Part shown: piece by piece, positions 56,601 through 64,000 of the stretch
How positions within the stretch are numbered: position 1 is the stretch's first letter
Layout of the letters: each line of letters begins with the position of its first letter
Assembly: GCA_031213475.1 (NCBI GenBank)
Contig: JARUPZ010000003.1
Span: 13,707,580 to 13,771,579, forward strand
From: Nereocystis luetkeana
Lineage: Eukaryota; Sar; Phaeophyceae; Laminariales; Laminariaceae
DNA: 64,000 bases
Direction: 5' to 3'
Notes under the pieces: generated by a model
What the model was told of the DNA's origin: nothing
The model's database searches: none
The model's input: the letters and a program-made list of their open reading frames with translations, nothing else
Position numbers and translations under genes: made by a program

Positions 56601-59600
56601 AGCGCCCGCGCTCTGGTCCATCGGTGGGATTTTCCGAGGACCGCGCACATGCGGGAGAGTCTCAAGTTGCTGCCGCCACCGGGATACGCATGTCCGATAA
56701 GGGCGAAAGGAAATACGAGGTCAAGCACGATTAGACAAGGAAGGGCCCCCGCATTGTGGAATCTGGTATCATTCTGTCGCCTTGCTGCCATTTTTCCGTC
56801 CAAAGGCCTGAACCAAACCCTCTCCCCCCTCCCCCTGCCTCCCTCCCTCCTCGACGCATGCTACATACGGCAGGGGCGGGTGCGCGCCTATCGTTTTTTT
56901 TTTTCAAGGCCCGAACTTCAGGATCTCTGCAACCGTGTTCCTAACCCAAAACTGACTCTGACCAAAACTTGTGCGCTTGTGACCCGACCAACGATCTCGT
57001 GTAGATATGCTACCGCTGTAAAACACGGATCGAACTTGATTCGAATAGTGTAATAGGGTATGTAGATGTGTAAATCTCCAGCGCCCTTAAGGAGTCTTGT
57101 CAATTAGAAAAAGTTTGGCCCCTGTCGTCGTCGCCGTCCAGAACCAAAAACCTGAACCAAACCATCCGCCACTAGGACAGGTAGATCACGATCTGCTGTA
57201 GATGATCTAGTTCATCACCTGCCGTTGTGAAAGGTTGTGGAGGGTCTGTATAGCAGAGATTTAGCCCGGGAAGCATGCGCTAGATAGATAGACCATGCAA
57301 AATATACACGGCTCCCACCCTGAAACAACATGAACCTACTACTGTAGATCATACAGATCATACAGACCATACAGACCAGGGATCTATCTGTCCTGAAATA
57401 TCTACTGTAAATCATCATGTAGGGAAATATTTTCTGTCCGAAGTGTACAACCCTCTCTCTACCTGGCTTCCCCCCAGACATGGCGACCACCAAAATGACT
57501 ACGCTTGACCTTACTTACCTAGCAAACGTCTGCGAGCAATGTGAGCACGCGGCAGTATGAGCAGGAATTTGACCAGTGGCGGCGCATTCTGCCAGTATAC
57601 CCATCACAATTTCTGGCCATTGGGAAGCTGGCGTTGCTCGCGGTGGCACCGGAGTACGAAAACTAAAACTGAGTGCACGAGCGATAGCCGTTTTCCGACG
57701 CATTCAAATGTTTCGGTGGTACTGCTACTCGTACTTCTGTTGGGTATACCGTATCTTGAGAGCCGTTTCTGAAAAGGATTTTGTTATATTTATTCAAAAG
57801 TGTACATGGGCATCGTTTTTTAACGCGACCAAAAATGACTGTTATGAAAAGAAATACAGCCGAAACTCCCCATACATCAAATAACGCTGTTGCGCAACGA
57901 TTTTAGCTTTCACACTGAAGGGTTCACCGTGTGGAATGGACGGCATGAGTGCTTTCTATTTGTTTTCCAGGCTCAGGACACTGAATTAATTGAAAAGCTC
58001 CCACCCCTTAGAGAAAAACCAGACGTGCTCCGTCTCGGCATTGTAGGGATGCGAGGATTTATGGTCAATGGTCATACGACTACGGCCATGTATGGGATAA
58101 GAGCACCCCCCCCCCCCCCCCCGCTCACATGCCGTATTCCTCGTAGCCGATGCCCCGCAGAAATTCCACCGGTAATTCGGCCATTTCCTTCTCCACCTGA
58201 CGGACCGTCGCGGCAACCGTGGCATCAGTATCAATACTCTCTTGATATCACTGGTACTTACAGGTAGGGCTGCAGCACACAGTCGTACAGTACAAGACAT
58301 CTATACCTGGTAGTATTTATACCGAGAAATAGTAGAACCGTTCCAGTCTGGTTTCCTTATTTGAGCATGGGTGTATAAATAACAAATGACAACTCCAGAA
58401 ATTCTTATTTTTTCCTGTAAATCCCCGCTTGGCTCTCTGTTCGTGCCTGTTTTCTTACTGTAGTATTCATATCATGTTGATTGCGCTCAGAAACACGACA
58501 CATAAAAACCATATTATATTGAGGAGTTCCATGCTGGATAGGGATTTTGGTGGTGGGATATTGGGATATCGGGATAATGTGCGCGCCTCCTGATGCCACA
58601 CGTGGTGTAGCTCCTTACGAGGCGAGTCAACTCGACAGCTCGGGAATAATACGAGAAGAGAGACTTCCGTGTTACTGTCTGTCTTTGAGTCTATACCTTT
58701 TAGAGATATATCTACCTTTAGAGATCAATCAACACGTTATGAATAATTTAGGTGCCTTGTACTGTGCCATTGTGAGCGGAAATATCAGGAGCGCCTATAG
58801 ACACCAACATGAAGATCAAGCGGTCCCTTCATTCAAGCTCAGAGTGGTAGTTGATGTTACCGTAGTACTAGCGGCATTCAGGGGGGGGGGCTTGATTTTT
58901 CTTCTTTGGGCGAAGCGCCGCGTTCCCTTCACTCTGAGTCGACGTTTACCGCTCCAGCAGTGGTTTTGTGGTAGAGCTTATATACGAGGTACGTCACCAG
59001 TCTGGCAGCTCCCACGAGGGTATAACGCAATATTTTTCACGAGCTTTCTCCCAGCTTTCATCGATCGAATTTGGTCACCAGCCAGATACCCCTCGCGCTG
59101 CGCCCAGCTCTCTTCTCTCCATCTTTTCGAAGGCAAGCAATCCCCACAACGCAGCACGTTGCAAACCGCCCGAGATGTCACACGCACAACAAACTTTAAA
59201 TGCGTTAAATTACATATACCTCCTCTCCAGGTAACAGATACGGGTATATACGAGTAGCACACGTAAGACCCATACGAAGTACTTGTAGGTACTATAAAGT
59301 AGCTCACCGTGCACATCATACGAAGGTGAGCCAAGCGCTCCCGACGAATCTGCTCCTCATAGGTCACGGGGTTCTCCATAGCCGCGTGCATCATCGCTTC
59401 CAGCTGCCTCGCGCGCTGTGCATCTGTTACTGCCGCAGGCACTGGTACCGATGACACCGCCACCGCCGCCGCACTCATACCAGCACCAGGACCAGCACCA
59501 GCCCCAGCACCGGCACCGGCAGCAGCGCTACTCCCCGCCTGCTGCCGTTGTTCATATGGAAAAACGTACGTAATGAGCGCCAACAATTTGAAGGTGTCTC

Positions 59601-60558
59601 TACGAGTATAATGCAAAGGAACGGTGCTCCGCGTGGTCACTGGTAAAATAACTACTACTGCTGTATTACTGTAAGGGAAAGTAACAAAAGAGTGCCCTGC
59701 CCCCCGCCCACCCCCCCACCCCTGCTGCCGTTGTGCCGCGTGAGCCGCAATGCCCCCACCGTCTCTACCTTCTCGGCCGCTCACCTTTTTTCGACCGCGG
59801 GTGCACTCTTTGGACGAAGCGCGATAGTGATGGTGGTTGTCGTCGCTCGCATACGCTGCCATGATATCCTCGAGGCGCTCGGAGAAGACGGCCTTGGCCG
59901 GCCTTAGCTGCTTCACATTCACGTTCGCGGTGTTTCCACCCTGTCGTGGCCTCACGAGTCCCTTCCTGGCGGTGTGCGAGGCGGCTGTCCACGCGGCCGC
60001 GTCTTTAGCCGTCGTAGGAGCGTCACACAGGTTTGACGATGTCGATGGTATTGTTGCTGCGGTACGAGTGTCGCTCAGGAACGGCGAGGGGCGGTGAGCA
60101 GGGAAGCTGATTCTCCCGCTTGGAAAAAGTAGGGTGGGGTCTCTACCTCCGACGTCCTTGGCTCGATGGGGAGTTTTGAAGGTGCCAGGCGATGACTGTT
60201 CTTCTTCGGTTACCATCAGTTCAGTCGTGTTCTCGGTATGCATGATCGCTGAAGAGCCAACGTGTTCGAGTCGCCCACGGGACGGGTAATATGAAATGTG
60301 GCGGCCTGCAGCAGCGTCATGCTCGCCATTCTCCCTTTTTGGAGGGTGGATATAGCCTTGATAGATGAGGCCGGATAAGCTAGCAGCAGAGAAGATGCTA
60401 CCGCCGTGGGTTAGTTTGAGATCATTGTTCACCTCCCCGCGAAGGCTCGCGGTATCATCGTTGCTCTGCGCTAGCTGCTGGTTCTCCCCTCGAAGGTTTG
60501 CCAGAAGATTGTCCTGCTCGAGCTGGTTCATGATTGCATTAGTCTTGTGGCCGGCCGC

Positions 60559-60590
<32 letters not shown>

Positions 60591-61017
60591 CATTCGTTTT
60601 GTGTCGCACCGGCGCCGGCCGGCCACCGCTGGGACGTGGGCGCTTGCGAGAAGCAACGGGTAGGGCTGGACATTCTTTGAACACTGCATCGGTCGCTGTT
60701 GCTTCCGTGCCGCCGCCATTGGGACACTCTCCCAGCGGTAGTGGTGCAACGCCGGCAACAGGAGCAGCGGCAGCAGCAGCGGCAGCAGCAGCAGCAGTAG
60801 CGCGCAAAAAACAGCCGGCGGTAATGAGGCCACCGCTTGTAGTTGTAGTTCTGCTGCGGCGGTCTAACGGCAAAGATAGCAGTGTTGACGACGGTGGTGG
60901 TGCTCCTGCTGCTGCTGCTTGCACGGGAGGAGATGACGCTTTCACATCTTTTGTCGCGACATGAGGTAGTTCGTGACGATCGACCGAGGCAAGAGAATGG
61001 GGCCCTTCAAGCGGCAT
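26675..61017 (-). CDS. Large multidomain protein with IQ motifs, WW-type modules, B-box-like zinc modules and coiled coil (about 25 exons)
   Basis: Exons in transcription order: 59308-61017, one unresolved exon, then 58129-58236, 57519-57668, 56411-56669, 55439-55572, 54238-54345, 53297-53371, 51789-52032, 49642-50442, 48499-48618, 46956-47069, 45209-45420, 43564-43671, 40017-40167, 39516-39629, 37361-37422, 35630-35787, 34389-34541, 33363-33445, 31907-32005, 31424-31572, 29729-29822, 28011-28148, 26675-26773. The last 23 join in phase (3733 nt, 1243 residues plus stop). IQ motifs normally bind calmodulin or myosin-type light chains, WW modules bind proline-rich ligands, and B-boxes are zinc-binding interaction domains. 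The product is therefore probably a calmodulin-binding scaffold; I cannot name an orthologue. No signal peptide or membrane segment was seen. The junction between 59308 (phase 0) and 58236 (needs phase 2) lacks an exon. The stop is TGA at 26675-26677. Confidence 0.85.
28435..28543 (-). mobile_element. 109-bp palindromic MITE, copy 4
   Basis: Well preserved. It ends eight bases before the acceptor-like TACCAG at 28551 that precedes the ATG-containing segment of the candidate plus-strand gene. Confidence 0.85.
28552..42473 (+). CDS. Candidate gene on the opposite strand, exons interleaved with the IQ/WW/B-box gene
   Basis: I do not recognise the product. The best-supported part is a chain of exon-like segments with good splice sites and matching phases: 38498-38613, 39175-39230, 41479-41547 and 42385-42473, ending in TAG. 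Strings include VRVEFGDASILPLGEQQ, LKDSLLALFIEEPLV, VIGDGIPSIDFQKLF, GLEDISWIHGLGGEIL and PDQILMKCLGEQQE. A fifth segment, 36103-36243 (GVTLYIPPGNDEDAVLRFYA, after a strong acceptor), fits upstream in phase 0. Weaker upstream candidates are 28552-28653 (ATG at 28558; MGDVLLRVYSTYGRQEW), 29980-30087 (ENIPVNAFFSEFESKASV) and 30891-30955. Codons are GC-ending as in the two certain genes. All segments fall in introns of the minus-strand gene. Chance open frames or an old gene remnant remain possible. Confidence 0.4.
28857..29690. repeat. Degenerate tandem repeat with core CGGCTTTCTC
   Basis: The core, or close variants (CGGTTTTCTCC, CGGCTTTTCTAC, CGTTTTTTCC), recurs roughly every 30 bp about 20 times in the minus-gene intron between exons 29729-29822 and 28011-28148. 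On the minus strand it reads GAGAAAGCCG. Confidence 0.6.
30208..30316 (-). mobile_element. 109-bp palindromic MITE, copy 5
   Basis: Nearly perfect inverted repeats. It lies in the minus-gene intron between exons 29729-29822 and 31424-31572. Confidence 0.85.
32007..32413. repeat. Minisatellite (GGGGACA)n abutting an acceptor
   Basis: About 55 units of GGGGACA, AGGAGACA and GGGGGCA. On the minus strand it is CTGTCCC repeated, forming a pyrimidine tract of about 400 nt that ends in the acceptor CTGTCCCAG of minus-gene exon 31907-32005. The long Pro/Ser/Cys open frame on the minus strand is a product of the repeat. Confidence 0.9.
32630..32750 (+). repeat. Family R2, fragment
   Basis: The 5' third only, following a G-rich run and ending in another G-rich run. 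Confidence 0.65.
33615..33870 (+). repeat. Family R2, full-length copy
   Basis: Complete from TACTCGATCTCATGCATGG through ACCGCTCGTGAGGCGGGCTT and ATGGATGACAGCTTGAATAA. Confidence 0.75.
33928..34026 (+). repeat. Family R2, 5' fragment
   Basis: Has a doubled start unit and ends at CACCCTCGTA against a run of about 16 G. Confidence 0.65.
34553..34820. repeat. (ACCGAT)n / (ACCAAC)n hexamer array
   Basis: More than 35 hexamers in a minus-gene intron, starting 12 bp upstream of the acceptor of exon 34389-34541. Confidence 0.9.
35630..37422 (-). other. IQ/WW/B-box gene: tandem WW modules
   Basis: Exons 37361-37422 and 35630-35787 join in phase 2 and encode two WW-type modules. The first is AWKLGYDLEKGSNYWFNH followed by VTGESSATRP; its second signature tryptophan is replaced by alanine. 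The second is GWTIKPSERWHKQMNDKG, then LAYYLDLETGKSHWFPP, with both tryptophans and the aromatic pair present. The donor of the second exon is uncertain. AAG|GTGCGG (ending at 35640) is the better match, but only the donor ten bases further on (ACG|GTACTG, ending at 35630) gives the phase needed by the next exon, unless a microexon is missing. Confidence 0.8.
35806..35887. repeat. (TTTG/TTCG)n tetramer array
   Basis: About 19 tetramers, beginning about 18 bp upstream (minus strand) of the acceptor of the second WW exon. Confidence 0.9.
37775..38108 (+). repeat. Family R2, three tandem 5' units
   Basis: Three partial units in a row, separated by G runs. Each repeats the CGTAGTCGTATGACCATAG segment, and the array ends in about thirteen G. 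Confidence 0.7.
38498..38613 (+). CDS. Exon-like segment of the candidate interleaved gene
   Basis: Acceptor TTTGCCAG and donor ACG|GTGAGA bound 116 nt of open, GC-ending codons (phase 0 to 2). The reading VEFGDASILPLGEQQ ... LFIEEPLVR is more protein-like than either minus-strand frame. The donor and the last 15 bases of the exon are the first unit of a degenerate tandem array running to about 38790. Confidence 0.45.
38594..38790 (+). repeat. Degenerate 20-26-bp array seeded at a splice donor
   Basis: About eight units resembling GAGCCGTTGATACGGTGAGA. The first is the end of candidate exon 38498-38613 plus its donor. Confidence 0.7.
38940..39048 (-). mobile_element. 109-bp palindromic MITE, copy 6
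   Basis: Moderately diverged copy with intact outer termini, in the minus-gene intron 37423-39515. Confidence 0.8.
40221..40328 (-). mobile_element. 109-bp palindromic MITE, copy 7
   Basis: Intact except for GTAAAA in place of GTAATA at one end. It starts about 54 bp upstream of minus-gene exon 40017-40167. Confidence 0.8.
42172..42280 (+). mobile_element. 109-bp palindromic MITE, copy 8
   Basis: Well preserved, about 100 bp before the proposed last exon of the candidate plus-strand gene. Confidence 0.85.
42385..42473 (+). CDS. Proposed last exon of the candidate interleaved gene
   Basis: The acceptor CACTCACAG follows a pyrimidine-rich stretch. The segment begins in the phase left by 41479-41547 and reads PPDQILMKCLGEQQETLPGG to a TAG at 42471-42473. 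A 33-bp tandem array begins about 20 bases after the stop. Confidence 0.35.
42493..42968. repeat. 33-bp tandem array with a hairpin and a splice donor in each unit
   Basis: About 14 units. Each contains the palindrome TATCACACGGGTGATA and CACTTACCG, which on the minus strand is CGGTAAGTG, a strong donor consensus. The array lies in the minus-gene intron between exons 43564-43671 and 40017-40167. Confidence 0.92.
43558..43564 (-). other. GC splice donor after exon 43564-43671
   Basis: The exon ends GGGAG followed by GCAAGC and leaves phase 2, as required by exon 40167. The GT alternative (GCA|GTGGCA) leaves phase 0 and is incompatible. Confidence 0.6.
44918..45026 (+). repeat. Family R3, diverged copy
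   Basis: Retains CACATTAAATCGTCCTTTCT, CCAATGTCCGT and TTCTGTGGTCACAG with many substitutions between. Confidence 0.65.
46770..46878 (+). mobile_element. 109-bp palindromic MITE, copy 9
   Basis: Both outer ends are mutated (CTACGGAG and CGTAACA). It lies 78 bp downstream of minus-gene exon 46956-47069. Confidence 0.75.
46950..46956 (-). other. GC splice donor after exon 46956-47069
   Basis: The exon ends TTCAAG and is followed by GCAAGT, a perfect GC-donor consensus. The alternative GT four bases later would leave phase 1, which does not fit the phase-0 start of exon 45420. Confidence 0.65.
47085..47340. repeat. Long (GAA)n tract abutting an acceptor
   Basis: About 80 GAA triplets with very few interruptions, ending in GGAGGAGGAGG. 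On the minus strand it is (TTC)n and ends 15-16 bp before the acceptor CTGGCGCAG of exon 46956-47069. All long poly-Glu, poly-Lys, poly-Leu and poly-Phe frames here are artefacts of the repeat. Confidence 0.95.
47528..47627. repeat. Family R6, copy 3
   Basis: The longest copy. TTAGGACCGCAGTCTCATTT pairs with ACGGGACTGGAGTTCTAAA, with GGGGACAAATTACTTG between. Confidence 0.6.
48363..48481 (-). repeat. Family R3, inverted copy
   Basis: Reverse orientation: GACCACAGAACTTGTATCTC through TTCAATGTGAAGAACA. It ends about 18 bp from the donor of minus-gene exon 48499-48618. Confidence 0.75.
48658..48918 (+). repeat. Family R4, longest copy
   Basis: Runs from CATACAGATCAGACAGATCA through CCAACCCAGGAAACATGCGC to GAAATCGATGATCTGTCC. 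It begins about 40 bp upstream of minus-gene exon 48499-48618. Confidence 0.7.
54231..54238 (-). other. GC splice donor after exon 54238-54345
   Basis: Reading minus, the exon must end GCGAG|GCAAGC to leave phase 2 for the next exon (53371), which begins with one base of a codon. The only nearby GT donor (GCA|GTGACG) would leave phase 0 and break the frame. AG|GCAAG is the classical GC-donor consensus. Confidence 0.65.
54402..54668 (+). repeat. Family R2, full-length copy
   Basis: Preceded by about eighteen G and followed by CATGGGGGGGG. The internal GCGAAGCGCCGTGAGG is intact and one end of the coreis diverged. Confidence 0.75.
55068..55165 (+). repeat. Family R4, fragment
   Basis: Partial copy with ACTGTAGATCATCTAG and GGTGCAGGATCTGTTC. 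Confidence 0.5.
55195..55303 (+). mobile_element. 109-bp palindromic MITE, copy 10
   Basis: Well preserved, in the minus-gene intron following exon 55439-55572. Confidence 0.85.
55771..55878 (-). mobile_element. 109-bp palindromic MITE, copy 11
   Basis: The most diverged full-length copy; the core retains ACATTTGGTCCTATTTACTA. It lies about 200 bp upstream of exon 55439-55572 in transcription order. Confidence 0.7.
57172..57440 (+). repeat. Family R4, copy in a minus-gene intron
   Basis: Contains CACCTGCCGTTGTGAAAGG, a GATCATACAGATCATACAGA core and GGGATCTATCTGTCCTGAAA. Confidence 0.65.
58019..58122 (-). repeat. Family R2, inverted fragment
   Basis: Reverse orientation: GTGCTCCGTCTCGGCATTGT to CGACTACGGCCATG, then a run of C directly before minus-gene exon 58129-58236. 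Confidence 0.7.
59308..61017 (-). other. First coding exon of the IQ/WW/B-box gene
   Basis: An ATG at 61017-61015 follows directly on an in-frame TAA, so it is the earliest possible start. The exon encodes polyalanine, polyglutamine (CAG repeats at about 60561-60590), and a short leucine-zipper-like stretch (NQLEQDNLLANLRGENQQLA). It continues through Ser/Thr-rich sequence to RLEDIMAAYASDDNHHHYRA. Near its 3' end lie TDAQRARQLEAMMHAAMEN and EEQIRRERLAHLRMM, before the donor ACG|GTGAGC. The segment 59541-59720 is open but rich in Tyr, Phe and Val and has intron-like composition; the frame may be spliced there. Functional meaning is unknown. Confidence 0.7.
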
Positions 61018-64000
61018 TTACACGCCAGGAACTCTGCTTAAGGCACCATAGAGAGTGTGCCGCACCGACAGGCCGCGCGCTCAAAGCGAGCATGCGGGTT
61101 CATGTCCGTAGGTACAGCAGCACTTAGCTTTGAGATGAGATGTCGGCGGAATACTCGTACCGAAACGGTACTTGAGGCAAAAAACGCGGCGCAATCTCCA
61201 CAAAAAACGCGGCGAAAACCTCGTGTCTCCTCTTTCTTCGAGTTGATTGGTGTTTGGTGTTCCTGGCACAGATGTTAGGTATGCACAGTAGGAGGCCGCG
61301 GTTTGATCCCTTGGCCGACCGCCCCCTTCCCTTAAAGTAAACTCAAGTAAAACTTCCGTTACGGCAAAAACAATCTTTGACGCACGCAAAGAGGCCGGTC
61401 ACTCGTAACAAATTTGGTTTTAAAGTTATGTGCTGTATGCGCATCCACGACTCTCCTTAGACAACACCCTGTTGAAGAGATCGCTGTGCGTGCCCTCTGC
61501 ACGTATGCACTGCTGTATGGGGTCACCCAACCACTCTTGCGTCCAGTTGTAGTCAGACCAGAGTTGATGCTAGTTGGTGCGGGCGATGGCGACAGGCTAT
61601 GCTTGCCGTGCAATATGTTGGTTCGAACATGCCGGATGCCAGAGAAGCTGAGACGTTTTGGTCCAGGCGAAAATAAGAAAACGGGTCCGATACCCGGTTG
61701 GCTTTTCGTCAAGAACGGCTACACCCTGGCAACACACACCCCCCGTGTTTCAACGTATCCAACCATTAGGCGTACCTGGCCTACACTTTCGTTCTAGGCC
61801 AAGTAACAAATACACGCAGTGGACACCAACAGAAGAACCTGAACCCACAGACTTGTGGTCCCGCCAGGACCTGCACCCTCCAAGCTGAACCTACAGTAGA
61901 TACGTCGAGGCCCACAATAAGCCGGCAGCAAGTGTTGTGTCTTGTGGTTAGACCTCCCTCAGAACCGGGTACGATGTTGGTTGCTCGTCAATCAATCGCG
62001 TGTTGGCTCGAGAGGCAAGTTTGTTTTGACTTGCTTCCAGTCTATACCGCTTTTTGACTCGAAACGGACAGCGTGTACCTCTTCTTTTTGTTTTGTCGCA
62101 CCGATTCTTGACCACGCAATTCCAAGTATATCCAGAGGAATTTTCTAAAGGAGCACTTTTAGCAAAGCAGTACGTACGAGCGAGCGTAAATTGCTAAAGC
62201 ATGAGGGTGCTTTGATGGGTCACGTAGCTCAATACTGAGTACAAGAGGACATTGGAGAAAACCTGGAGGTTGGCGCAGACCGCTTGCTGTTTGTATCAGC
62301 TGAGTAAGCTGCGGCGAGTACAGCGAAAACCCTCAGATCTTCATAACGGTTCCACTACGACCTGTCCTAGTATAGTCAGGGGATCTCCCCGAGTTTGTCA
62401 AGGTGTATAAGGATCTTGCGGCTGGTATATAGAGGGCACTGCTGCAAGCAGGCGGGCCCTGGGGATAGCTTGGTCTTCCGGCTCTTATGAACCCTTTTGA
62501 CCGGCGTGAGAAACAAAAGCGTTCCCACCGCAAGAAAATAAATAAAAGAAGAGAAACAAACCATAAAACGAACGCTGCTTAAGTGCAGCAGCTTTTTGTG
62601 TGCTCCCCGCCTCTCCGACGCAAAAGCGGAAACCCACGGTGGTGGTGGTGGTGGGGGTGCTGGTGGAGGCTCCTTTGATCTTTCGGCAAGAGGGACAGAG
62701 ATAGAAGCAACACGCCCTCAAATCTCATTTGATAACAAAAAAATCCGGTACGAGTAAAAGGGTACGGAGAAACAACATAAGAGAAAAAAAAAACACATCG
62801 CCACAGAGCCCCACCCTCTACGAGCGAATGAATGTTGTAACCTTCTGAATTTAGGGCGGGCTCCCCCCGCTGTCCGTCTACACCCGGCTAAAAAGCGTCC
62901 CAAACTCTTAGCAGGTCTCGTTTGTCCTGCTGCTAAAATCATGGAACGCGAGCTCAAAAAGTCGGCAACGCAACGGGAAACATATCCTCGGCGGCATAAG
63001 CATGTTCTGGGAAAACAATCGCGTGGCGGACGCAGCGCCGTCCGATCTGAAAGTGGCTGCAGCACTAGTCATAAATTATAGAAAAAACGCCATCGTCGCC
63101 AACCGTTTTCCCAGCGATATCCCGATCTTTTAACACCCCACGACAGACATGCTTCCATGGGGTTTCCGCACGCGTTCGTCGTAACAAGAACGGACCAGCA
63201 CGCTCGCTGGATCCCCCTTTCCCCTTCTTCACGTGCCAATCGTACACGCGTACCAGAGGAGGAGCGGGAACGACGGAATGCTGTTCACAAACCGCCTCCG
63301 TACGTAACAAAGGCCACACTCAAAAGAGCGCCAGCGTGCTGACCAATTACCCGCCCTACAAAAAGAAAAAAAACAAACAAGAGCGAAGACGGACGAACGG
63401 AGGTGGGATCGGGAGGAAAGGGAGACGGTTAAAAGGACAAGGTTACATCCCGTTTGACCGTGTAGGACTGCAGTTCCATTTCGCGATAAAATTACTTCAC
63501 AATGGAACATGCACTAGTTCGTACACCTGTTTCTGTACACTGCAGCTCTGAAATAGTTCCATTCGTATTCTACTACATTATACATTTGGGACTCCATCCA
63601 CGATTTACGAGTAGGGCCTTTTTGTTCTGAGTAGGAGGCGTGTTTTACGAGCGAAGAAAAAGAGATAAAACAAAAAAAAAGTTCACCGAATTCATCCGCT
63701 GTGTATCCCCTTTACGAGCTGAGCTGTGCTCGCCTAGTGAGTCTCTCACGGCGATACAGCTGCTGGCCGATTGACACGTCCCTATTGACAACCTCGACGT
63801 AAGAGCCGACGACAGGATCAAAGCACTATCGATCCGCGGTACGCTTCGAAATCGACCATTACGTTACGACCTACAGTATATATATATATATCCCATATTG
63901 GACACCCGCACTACAAGTAGTGGCAAAAAAGAAATGCACGGGCCCGGAAAAGCCCATATCATACGTGTGCCTTGCCTCTGCCCACCCTCGTCGTCATTTA
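61018..64000. other. Stretch without a recognised gene, upstream of the IQ/WW/B-box gene
   Basis: This should hold the promoter and any 5' non-coding exon of the minus-strand gene. Several open frames of 80-130 codons exist (for example plus 61414-61797 and minus 62718-63065), but none has recognisable motifs, splice sites or GC-ending codon bias. A (GGT)n tract lies at about 62638-62665 and a (TA)n tract near 63878-63892. I see no tRNA, rRNA or copy of the repeat families found elsewhere. Confidence 0.4.

Larger units (their letters stand above)
53297..58236 (-). other. IQ/WW/B-box gene: charged helical exons
   Basis: Exons 58129-58236 (VRQVEKEMAELPVEFLRGIG), 57519-57668 (a CSHC pair near TGQIPAHTAACSHCSQTFA), 56411-56669, 55439-55572, 54238-54345 and 53297-53371. 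The middle ones are basic helices rich in Arg, Ala, Trp and Glu: WTRARALSRWARALERAQ, SRFLGWRRRVRLWRAAEDQ, RWARRRLGVRRRRRALEQ. The first clear IQ-like motif is ELQHAWLRHVARQ in exon 54238-54345. Phases run 1/2, 1/2, 1/0, 0/2, 1/2, 1/2, and every join is consistent. Confidence 0.8.

Noticed and set aside
58547..59257. Plus-strand frame of 236 codons as an antisense gene
   Set aside because: It has no recognisable motif, AT-ending codons and a weak start, and it lies where a minus-gene exon is missing. It is kept only as a note under the missing-exon finding.

Overview
The window is nuclear DNA of a photosynthetic-type eukaryote with long introns. A stramenopile, most likely a brown alga, fits best: G+C near 50%, exons of about 60-250 bp, introns of 0.3-3.7 kb, genes of 20-35 kb on alternating strands, GC-ending codons, and many homopolymer, triplet and minisatellite tracts. 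The lineage is inferred from genome style; no organism-specific marker was seen. No rRNA, tRNA, CRISPR array or bacterial-type operon was recognised.

Layout. (1) 27-126, minus: one exon of a gene running off the left edge. (2) 127-4893: no gene recognised; repeats and two 109-bp palindromic MITE copies. (3) 4894-25260, plus: a DDHD-domain phospholipase A1-like gene (SGR2 / DDHD2 / SEC23IP family). All 19 proposed exons join in phase; they carry the lipase core and all four DDHD residues behind a long N-terminal region I cannot place. (4) 26675-61017, minus: a large scaffold-like gene. Its last 23 exons (58236 down to 26675) join in phase and encode a run of IQ motifs, WW-type modules, two B-box-like Cys/His zinc modules and a coiled coil. 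A Gln/Ala-rich first exon lies at 59308-61017. (5) 28552-42473, plus: a candidate gene lying inside gene 4 on the opposite strand. Five phase-compatible exons (36103-42473) and up to three upstream ones fall in introns of the minus gene, so exons of the two genes alternate. This is inference, but it is the most unusual structure here. (6) 61018-64000: nothing convincing.

Between exons lie at least five dispersed repeat families: the 109-bp MITE (12 copies), a 250-330-bp repeat bordered by poly-G, a GATC-rich repeat, a 110-bp repeat and a short palindromic repeat. Several tandem arrays sit against, or are made of, splice-site sequence. The nonamer TACCAGGTA (either strand) occurs 16 times where about 0.5 would be expected. 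GC-AG introns recur in both large genes.
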